Assembly (NCBI RefSeq): GCF_007828035.1
Contig: NZ_VITV01000003.1
Coordinates: 186,001-250,000 of the forward strand
DNA length: 64,000 nucleotides
Origin: Nitrospirillum amazonense
GTDB taxonomy: Bacteria; Pseudomonadota; Alphaproteobacteria; Azospirillales; Azospirillaceae
Direction of reading: 5' to 3'
The stretch's first letter is position 1. Every line of letters begins with the position of its first letter. Of the stretch, positions 57,838 to 64,000 are shown piece by piece. A model generated the notes under the pieces. That model saw nothing but the letters and a program-made list of their open reading frames with translations. It did no database searches and had not been told where the DNA came from. Made by a program: the position numbers and the translations under genes.

Positions 57838-59274
57838 TCACTTGATCCCGCCCGGCGTCATGCTGAACGGCACCACATGGCGCTCGTGCCCCGCGATGGC
57901 CAGGCCCCGGCCGATGGAGGGGAAGGCGCGGTGGCGGCAGTCGTCGCGGTCGCAGACCTTGCAGCTGGAACCGATGGGCACCGCCGTTTCCTGGTTCTGC
58001 AGGTCCAGGCCGGCGGAATAGACCAGGTCGCCGGCATGGGTGATCTCGCAGCCCAGGCCCAGCGCCGCCTCACGCGGGCGGGACAGGTGGCCGCCGCCGG
58101 TCATGGTGACGGTGCGGGCGATGCAGAGATAGGTGATACCATCCGGCGTGCGCGCCACCTGCACCAGGATGCGGCCCGGCTGGGCGAAGGCCTCGTGCAC
58201 ATTCCACAAGGGGCAGGCGCCGCCGAAGCGGGCGAACTGGAAACGGGTGGCGCTGCTGCGCTTGAAGATGTTGCCCGCGCGATCGACCTTCAGGAAGTAG
58301 AACGGGATGCCGGCATTGCCCGGCCGCTGCATGGTGCTGAGCCGGTGGCACACCTGCTCAAAGCTGGTGCCGAAATGGTGCTGCAGCCGCTCGATATCAT
58401 GGCGCACGGCCCGCGCCTGGGTGAGGAAGCGGCCATAGGGCAGGATCAGGGCGCCGGCGAAGTAATTGGCCAGGCCCGTGTAGGCCAGGCCGCGCGCCTC
58501 GGGACTGCTCAGCGGCGCCTTGCGCACCTCCTCCTCAATCAGGGGGGCAAACTGCATGCGGCCGATCTGCTGCGCCAGGAAGAAGGCGCGGCTTTCGCGC
58601 GGCGCGCTCTCCGCCAGGTGCAGCTGGCGCAAGGTGGGATCGTAGCGCCATAGCACCCCCTCCCCACCCAGCGCCGCGGATACGGCGCAGGTGACGCCGT
58701 GGCGATCGCGCAGGTAGTCGATCAGGTCTTCCAGCAGGCGGGTGGCGGTGAAGCCCTGGCCTTCGAACAGCGTTTCCGCCGCCACGTCCAGGCTGGCGAA
58801 ATGGTTGCGCTTGCTCTGCACGAAATCGCGCACGTCGTCGTAGGGGAAAGGCGCCGTGCCGCCGGTTTCCATCTCCAGATCCTGGTCCAGGCGGTGGCGC
58901 GCCCCCTCCTCCATCAAATGCTGGTAGGCGCGGTAGAGCTTGATGAACTGGCCGGCGATGCCGGGTGCTGCGCGTACCGCGTCGCTGATGGCGCTGAGGC
59001 TGGAGGTGTCGTCGGCGAACAGCGGGTCGCCCAGCACCTCGCGCAGTTCGCTGCCCAGGCGCAGGTCGCTGTCGTCGGCGAAATGGCGCGGTTCCACCCC
59101 GAACACGGCGGAGATGGCGGCGAGCGCCGCCGTGCTGAGGGGGCGTTGATTGTTTTCGATCTGGCTTAAATAACTCATGGACAGCTGGCTGGCCTGGGCC
59201 AGGGCGGACAGCGCCATACCCCGCTGCTGACGCAGCTGCCGCACCCGTTCGCCCGCGAAAATCTTGCCCGCCAT
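57838..59274 (-). CDS. XRE/ScfR-type regulator of propionyl-CoA carboxylase (PccR-like)
   Basis: 478 residues from MAGKIFAGERV. N-terminal XRE HTH (VRQLRQQRGMALSALAQASQ; LSMSYLSQIENNQRPL), then the ImmA/IrrE-like domain and a C-terminal DUF2083-type domain with a CKVCDRDDCRHRAFPS cysteine cluster. This combination defines the short-chain fatty-acyl regulators (PccR, RamB, PrpC regulators). Divergent from pccB-pccA, so its predicted job is to control propionyl-CoA carboxylase in response to acyl-CoA. TTTGCAAA-like sites lie in the spacer and close to its own start. Confidence 0.9.
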   Translation of the reverse strand: MAGKIFAGERVRQLRQQRGMALSALAQASQLSMSYLSQIENNQRPLSTAALAAISAVFGVEPRHFADDSDLRLGSELREVLGDPLFADDTSSLSAISDAVRAAPGIAGQFIKLYRAYQHLMEEGARHRLDQDLEMETGGTAPFPYDDVRDFVQSKRNHFASLDVAAETLFEGQGFTATRLLEDLIDYLRDRHGVTCAVSAALGGEGVLWRYDPTLRQLHLAESAPRESRAFFLAQQIGRMQFAPLIEEEVRKAPLSSPEARGLAYTGLANYFAGALILPYGRFLTQARAVRHDIERLQHHFGTSFEQVCHRLSTMQRPGNAGIPFYFLKVDRAGNIFKRSSATRFQFARFGGACPLWNVHEAFAQPGRILVQVARTPDGITYLCIARTVTMTGGGHLSRPREAALGLGCEITHAGDLVYSAGLDLQNQETAVPIGSSCKVCDRDDCRHRAFPSIGRGLAIAGHERHVVPFSMTPGGIK

Positions 59275-59295
59275 GGCCGTCCGTCCCTCACTGGA

Positions 59296-59313
59296 TTTCA
59301 CAAACTTTACAAA
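59296..59313. promoter_or_regulatory. Candidate PccR-type operator near the regulator start
   Basis: TTTCACAAA and TTTACAAA occur side by side at 59296-59313, 22 bp upstream of the regulator's start codon. They resemble the TTTGCAAA half-sites known for this regulator family and probably mediate autoregulation. Confidence 0.5.
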
Positions 59314-59371
59314 TTAACCACCCCGGCGTCGCACGATTTCGCGTGGCATCGACTTGAACTGGGATCAAACT

Positions 59372-59381
59372 GTTTGCAAAC
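59372..59381. promoter_or_regulatory. Candidate PccR-type operator upstream of pccB
   Basis: A perfect GTTTGCAAAC palindrome, containing the TTTGCAAA octamer, lies 95 bp before the pccB start and about 98 bp before the regulator start. A weak second half-site ATCAAA lies 3 bp upstream of the octamer. Matches the published PccR/ScfR-type motif. Confidence 0.6.
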
Positions 59382-59475
59382 ATCGCAGCTGTCAATCCAG
59401 GCGGCCCCCGCCGCCATCGCCACACCAAAAAACAGCCGCCATCCGGCGCACCCATAACCGGTCAGGAGACGGGCG

Positions 59476-61011
59476 TTGACGCTCACGGTCATTGAAACCC
59501 TTGAAGCCAAACGCCAGGGCGCGCGCGCCGGCGGCGGTGAGAAGCGTGTGGCGGCCCAGCATGCCAAGGGCAAGCTGACGGCCCGCGAGCGGCTGGAGCT
59601 GCTGCTGGACGCCGGCTCCTTCGAGGAATGGGATATGTTCGTGGAGCACCGCTGCGCCGACTTCGGCATGGCGGAGCAGAAGGTGCCGGGCGACGGCGTG
59701 GTGACCGGCCACGGCACCATCAACGGTCGCCTGGTCTTCGTCTTCAGCCAGGACTTCACGGTCTTCGGCGGCTCCCTCTCCGAGGCGCATGCCGAAAAGA
59801 TCTGCAAGATCATGGACCAGGCGATGAAGGTGGGCGCCCCCGTCATCGGCCTGAACGACAGCGGCGGCGCCCGCATCCAGGAAGGCGTGGCCAGCCTGGG
59901 CGGATATGCCGAGGTGTTCCAGCGTAACGTCCTCGCCTCCGGCGTGGTGCCGCAGCTGTCGCTGATCATGGGCCCCTGCGCCGGCGGTGCCGTCTACAGC
60001 CCGGCCATGACCGACTTCATCTTCATGGTGAAGGACAGCAGCTACATGTTCGTCACCGGCCCGGACGTGGTGAAGACGGTGACGCATGAGGTGGTGACAG
60101 CGGAGGAGCTGGGCGGGGCCGTGACCCACACCGCCAAGTCCGGCGTGGCCGATCTCGCCTTCAACAACGATGTCGAGGCGCTGCTGCACACCCGGCGCTT
60201 CTTCGACTTCCTGCCCCTGTCCAACCGGGAACAGGTGCCGACGCGCGTGACCGCCGACCCGGTGGACCGGCCGGAACCGTCGCTGGGCACCCTGGTGCCG
60301 GCCAACCCCAACAAGCCCTACGACATGAAGGAGCTGATCCTGAAGGTCGTGGACGAGGGCGACTTCTTCGAGCTGCAGCCGGACTACGCCAAGAACATCA
60401 TCATCGGTTTCGGCCGCCTGAACGGGTCCACCGTGGGCTTCGTTGCCAACCAGCCGCTGGTGCTGGCCGGCTGCCTGGACATCGACAGCTCCATCAAGGC
60501 GGCGCGCTTCGTGCGCTTCTGCGACGCCTTCAACATCCCGATCTGCACCCTGGTGGACGTGCCCGGCTTCCTGCCCGGCACGGCGCAGGAATACAACGGC
60601 ATCATCAAGCACGGGGCCAAGCTGCTGTTCGCCTATGCCGAGGCCACCGTGCCCAAGGTCACGCTGATCACGCGCAAGGCCTATGGCGGCGCCTATGACG
60701 TCATGGCGTCCAAGCACCTGCGCGGCGACGTCAACTATGCCTGGCCGTCGGCCGAGATCGCGGTGATGGGGCCGAAGGGCGCCGTCGAGATCATCTTCCG
60801 CGCCGACATTGGCGACGCGGCCAAGATCGACGCGCGGACGGAGGAATACCGGCAGAAGTTCGCCAACCCCTTCGTCGCGGCCTCGCGCGGGTACATCGAC
60901 GACATCATCATGCCGCACAACACCCGCCGCCGCCTGATCAAGGCGTTCTCCATGCTCAAGAACAAGAAGCTGGAGAACCCTTGGAAGAAGCACGACAACC
61001 TGCCGCTTTGA
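59476..61011 (+). CDS. pccB: Propionyl-CoA carboxylase beta subunit
   Basis: 511 residues; carboxyltransferase of biotin-dependent propionyl-CoA carboxylase. The start is TTG 59476 (AGGAGA upstream; no in-frame ATG fits the family N-terminus). Motifs include [52 protein letters not shown], and [20 protein letters not shown], with the C-terminal KRRHDNLPL-like end. Transfers the carboxyl from biotin to propionyl-CoA to give methylmalonyl-CoA. pccA follows 11 bp later. Confidence 0.97.
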   Translation: MTLTVIETLEAKRQGARAGGGEKRVAAQHAKGKLTARERLELLLDAGSFEEWDMFVEHRCADFGMAEQKVPGDGVVTGHGTINGRLVFVFSQDFTVFGGSLSEAHAEKICKIMDQAMKVGAPVIGLNDSGGARIQEGVASLGGYAEVFQRNVLASGVVPQLSLIMGPCAGGAVYSPAMTDFIFMVKDSSYMFVTGPDVVKTVTHEVVTAEELGGAVTHTAKSGVADLAFNNDVEALLHTRRFFDFLPLSNREQVPTRVTADPVDRPEPSLGTLVPANPNKPYDMKELILKVVDEGDFFELQPDYAKNIIIGFGRLNGSTVGFVANQPLVLAGCLDIDSSIKAARFVRFCDAFNIPICTLVDVPGFLPGTAQEYNGIIKHGAKLLFAYAEATVPKVTLITRKAYGGAYDVMASKHLRGDVNYAWPSAEIAVMGPKGAVEIIFRADIGDAAKIDARTEEYRQKFANPFVAASRGYIDDIIMPHNTRRRLIKAFSMLKNKKLENPWKKHDNLPL

Positions 61012-61022
61012 GGCCCGTCCCG

Positions 61023-63029
61023 ATGTTTTCCAAGATCCTGATCGCCAACCGGGGCGAGATCGCCTGCCGGGTCATCAAGACGGCGCGCCGCATGGGCATC
61101 AAGACCGTCGCCGTCTATTCCGAGGCGGACGCCGGCGCCCTGCACGTTCAGATGGCGGACGAGGCCGTGGCCATTGGCCCGGCGCCGTCGGCCCAAAGCT
61201 ATCTGGTGGCCGACCGCATCATCCAGGCCTGCCTGGAAACGGGGGCCGAGGCCGTGCATCCCGGATATGGCTTCCTGTCGGAAAAGGCCGCGTTCTGCGA
61301 GGCCTTAAAGGCCGCTGGCATCGCCTTCATCGGCCCGGACGTCCACGCCATCGGGGCCATGGGCGACAAGATCGAGTCCAAGAAGCTGGCCAAGGCCGCC
61401 GGTGTTTCCACCGTTCCGGGATACCTGGGCGTCATCAAGGACGATGAGGAGGCGGTGCGCATCGCCCACGACATCGGCTATCCCGTGATGATCAAGGCGT
61501 CGGCCGGCGGCGGCGGCAAGGGTATGCGCGTGGCCTGGGACGATGCCCAGACGCGCGAAGGCTTCCGCAGCGCCAGCAACGAGGCACGCTCCAGCTTCGC
61601 CGACGACCGGGTGTTCATCGAAAAGTACGTGACCGAGCCCCGGCACATCGAAATCCAGGTCATGGCCGACGCCCATGGCAACTGCGTCTACCTGGGCGAG
61701 CGTGAATGCAGCATCCAGCGCCGCCACCAGAAGGTGATCGAGGAGGCGCCCAGCCCCTTCCTGGATGAGGCCACGCGCAAGGCCATGGGGGAGCAAGCCG
61801 TGGCCTTGGCGCAGGCGGTGCAGTACCGCAGCGCCGGCACGGTGGAGTTCATCGTCGACAAGGATAGGAACTTCTACTTCCTGGAGATGAACACCCGCCT
61901 GCAGGTGGAACATCCGGTAACCGAGATGATCACCGGCCTGGACCTGGTGGAGCTGATGATCCGGGTGGCGGCGGGCGAGAAGCTGCCGATCACCCAGAAT
62001 GACGTAAAGCTGAACGGGTGGGCGCTGGAGGCCCGCGTGTATGCGGAGGAGCCGACGCGCAACTTCCTGCCGTCCATCGGCCGGGTCACCCGCTACCGGC
62101 CCCCGGCCGAGGGCCCTGGCGCGCAAGAAGGCAGCATCGTCCGCGTGGATACCGGCATCCATGAGGGCGGCGAGATCAGCATGTTCTACGATCCCATGAT
62201 CGCCAAGCTGATCACCTATGGCCCTGATCGCGCCACGGCCATCACCGCCATGGGCGACGCGCTGGACCGCTTCCAGATCCGGGGCGTGGGCCACAACATC
62301 AGCTTCCTCGCGGCCCTGGTGGAATCCCGCCGCTTCGGTGAAGGGCGCCTGACCACCAACTTCATCGCCGAGGAATTCCCGGACGGCTTCCACGGTCGCG
62401 AACTGCCGGCCGAGGTGCTGACCCGCCTGCTGGCCATGGCCGCCAGCCTCCACCGCACCCGGGTGGAACGGGACGCGACCATCTCCGGCCAGATGGCCGG
62501 CCACCACCGCGTGGTGCCCGCCACCTGGGTGGTGCGTTGCGGCCGGGACAACCATCCGGCGGAGATCGTCGCCGTGGAGGACGGCCATGACGTGACGCTG
62601 GATGGCCGGACCTATGCGGTGCGCAACGCCGACTGGCACCCCGGCCAATCGCTGTGGGCCGGCACGGTGGATGGCCACGCCCTGGCCGTGCAGGTGGACG
62701 GCACCGGCATCGGCTACCGCCTGTTCCACGGCGGTGCGGAGCTGGAGGTGCAGGTGCTGACCGCCCGGGCGGCGGAGTTCGCGGCCCTGATGCCTATCAA
62801 GGCCAAGCCGGACATGTCCAAGTTCCTGCTGTCGCCCATGCCGGGCCTGCTGGTCACCGTGGCCGTGGCCGTGGGCGACGAGGTCAAGGCCGGCCAGGAA
62901 CTGGCGGTGGTGGAGGCCATGAAAATGGAAAACATCCTGCGCGCCGAGGCCGACGGCACCATCAAGAAGATCGCGGCAGAAAAGGGCACGTCCCTGGCCG
63001 TCGACCAGATCATCATCGAGTTCGAGTGA
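61023..63029 (+). CDS. pccA: Propionyl-CoA carboxylase alpha subunit (biotin carboxylase + biotin carrier)
   Basis: 668 residues from [17 protein letters not shown]. Biotin carboxylase domain with the ATP-grasp [19 protein letters not shown] and [16 protein letters not shown] motifs. A BT-like middle region (about 470-590) for binding the beta subunit, and a C-terminal biotinyl domain with the carrier lysine in EAMKMEN. Together with pccB forms the alpha-6 beta-6 enzyme. The methylmalonyl-CoA mutase gene starts 5 bp after its stop, so all three are one operon. Confidence 0.97.
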   Translation: MFSKILIANRGEIACRVIKTARRMGIKTVAVYSEADAGALHVQMADEAVAIGPAPSAQSYLVADRIIQACLETGAEAVHPGYGFLSEKAAFCEALKAAGIAFIGPDVHAIGAMGDKIESKKLAKAAGVSTVPGYLGVIKDDEEAVRIAHDIGYPVMIKASAGGGGKGMRVAWDDAQTREGFRSASNEARSSFADDRVFIEKYVTEPRHIEIQVMADAHGNCVYLGERECSIQRRHQKVIEEAPSPFLDEATRKAMGEQAVALAQAVQYRSAGTVEFIVDKDRNFYFLEMNTRLQVEHPVTEMITGLDLVELMIRVAAGEKLPITQNDVKLNGWALEARVYAEEPTRNFLPSIGRVTRYRPPAEGPGAQEGSIVRVDTGIHEGGEISMFYDPMIAKLITYGPDRATAITAMGDALDRFQIRGVGHNISFLAALVESRRFGEGRLTTNFIAEEFPDGFHGRELPAEVLTRLLAMAASLHRTRVERDATISGQMAGHHRVVPATWVVRCGRDNHPAEIVAVEDGHDVTLDGRTYAVRNADWHPGQSLWAGTVDGHALAVQVDGTGIGYRLFHGGAELEVQVLTARAAEFAALMPIKAKPDMSKFLLSPMPGLLVTVAVAVGDEVKAGQELAVVEAMKMENILRAEADGTIKKIAAEKGTSLAVDQIIIEFE

Positions 63030-63034
63030 CCATC

Positions 63035-64000
63035 ATGAGCGACTTCCCCGAGAAGACCCTGGCCGATTGGCAGCGCCTGGCCGCCAAGGAATTCGGTGCC
63101 GACCCCGAAGGCCTGGTGCGCACCACGCCTGAGGGCATCGCGGTGAAGCCGCTCTACACCGCGGCGGATCTGGAGGGTCTGGAGCTCCAGACCCTGCCCG
63201 GCTTCGCGCCCTACACGCGGGGTCCCCGGGCCACCATGTACAGCCACCGGCCCTGGACCATTCGGCAGTACGCCGGCTTCTCCACGGCGGAGGAAAGCAA
63301 CCGCTTCTACAAGGCCAACCTGGCGGCGGGCCAGATGGGCCTGTCAGTGGCCTTCGACCTGGCCACCCATCGCGGCTATGACAGCGACCACCCCCGCGTG
63401 GTGGGCGACGTGGGCAAGGCCGGCGTCGCCATCGACAGCGTGGAAGACATGAAGATCCTGTTCGACGGCATCCCGTTGGACAAGATGAGCGTGTCCATGA
63501 CCATGAACGGCGCCGTGCTGCCGGTCCTGGCCGGCTACATCGTGGCGGCGGAGGAACAAGGCGTCAGCCAGGACAAGCTGTCCGGGACCATCCAGAACGA
63601 CATCCTGAAGGAGTTCATGGTCCGCAACACCTACATCTATCCGCCCAGCCCCAGCATGCGCATCGTGGCCGACATCATCGAGTACACGGCGCTGAACATG
63701 CCCAAGTTCAACTCCATCTCCATCAGCGGCTACCACATGCAGGAAGCCGGGGCGACGGCGGTGCAGGAGCTGGCCTTCACCCTGGCGGACGGTCTGGAGT
63801 ATGTGCGGGCGGCGGCGTCCAAGGGCCTGAAGGTCGACCAGTTCGCCCCCCGCCTGTCCTTCTTCTTCGCCATCGGCATGAACTTCTTCATGGAGGTGGC
63901 CAAGCTGCGTGCGGCCCGCCTGCTTTGGGCCAAGCTGATGAAGAAGCACTTCGACCCGCAGGATGCGCGGTCGCTGGCGCTGCGCACCCATTGCCAGACC
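63035..64000 (+). CDS. Methylmalonyl-CoA mutase large subunit, cut by window edge
   Basis: The frame is open for 322 codons from ATG 63035 to the end of the window, so the C-terminal half, including the B12-binding domain, lies outside. Diagnostic sequences are present: [56 protein letters not shown] and [13 protein letters not shown]. It converts methylmalonyl-CoA to succinyl-CoA, completing the propionate route begun by pccB-pccA. Spacing of 5 bp to pccA supports cotranscription. Confidence 0.97.
   Translation, partial: MSDFPEKTLADWQRLAAKEFGADPEGLVRTTPEGIAVKPLYTAADLEGLELQTLPGFAPYTRGPRATMYSHRPWTIRQYAGFSTAEESNRFYKANLAAGQMGLSVAFDLATHRGYDSDHPRVVGDVGKAGVAIDSVEDMKILFDGIPLDKMSVSMTMNGAVLPVLAGYIVAAEEQGVSQDKLSGTIQNDILKEFMVRNTYIYPPSPSMRIVADIIEYTALNMPKFNSISISGYHMQEAGATAVQELAFTLADGLEYVRAAASKGLKVDQFAPRLSFFFAIGMNFFMEVAKLRAARLLWAKLMKKHFDPQDARSLALRTHCQT

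Overview
The window is GC-rich chromosomal DNA from an alphaproteobacterium, most likely of the Rhodospirillales/Azospirillales type. This rests on the long GyrA (about 940 residues), the gene order mltB–rlpA–dac–tmk–holB–metG–tatD–MBL, the PccR/ScfR-type regulator next to propionyl-CoA carboxylase, and the abundance of chemosensory and c-di-GMP genes. The species cannot be named from the sequence alone. Most of the window is dense, ordinary chromosome; there is no prophage, CRISPR array or large island. The only mobile DNA is a small insertion-sequence remnant at about 40.65-40.9 kb.

Layout. 0-4.3 kb: the end of an AraC regulator, a tiny cysteine-rich protein, and a convergent four-gene operon (DUF4331, HupE/UreJ, small membrane protein, DUF4198) that looks like a metal-related exported/membrane system. 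The tiny gene and the operon share a near-identical 24-bp upstream element. 4.5-8.3 kb: gyrA, coaD and tRNA-Lys(UUU). 8.5-14.1 kb: an outer-membrane protein, a YedK/HMCES DNA-protein crosslink enzyme, a NUDIX hydrolase, a PAP2 phosphatase, a PilZ protein and an EAL phosphodiesterase with a dead GGDEF domain. 14.3-23.8 kb: cell-wall and housekeeping genes (YdcF, MltB, RlpA, D,D-carboxypeptidase, tmk, holB, metG, tatD, MBL hydrolase). 23.8-43.9 kb: mixed accessory genes, including an OprP-type porin, a flotillin-like protein, an SDR/LysR pair, a phospholipase C/P1-nuclease-like protein, a ManC enzyme, a glutathionyl-hydroquinone reductase, a HAD phosphatase, a LysR/oxalate decarboxylase-type pair, two paralogous unknown proteins around an orphan FixJ-type regulator, an uncharacterised helical protein, an Lrp/RhtA pair, a DUF4269 protein and a lipoprotein.

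44.0-55.8 kb, all on the minus strand, is the most distinctive block. Reading in the direction of transcription it encodes a soluble receptor with two MCP signalling hairpins, a single protein made of three CheW domains, CheB, CheR, CheA, a STAS-like protein, a single-domain response regulator, CheC, and a four-PAS hybrid histidine kinase whose first PAS domain is LOV-like but lacks the photoactive cysteine. Start and stop codons overlap along most of the block, so it is probably one unit. No flagellar genes lie beside it, which suggests a signalling output other than, or additional to, swimming.

56-64 kb: an exported unknown protein, MsrB, an MgtC-family membrane protein, then the propionate module: pccR-like regulator, divergent pccB-pccA, and the start of methylmalonyl-CoA mutase. 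The regulator and carboxylase genes are separated by TTTGCAAA-type palindromes, the expected operators for this regulator family.
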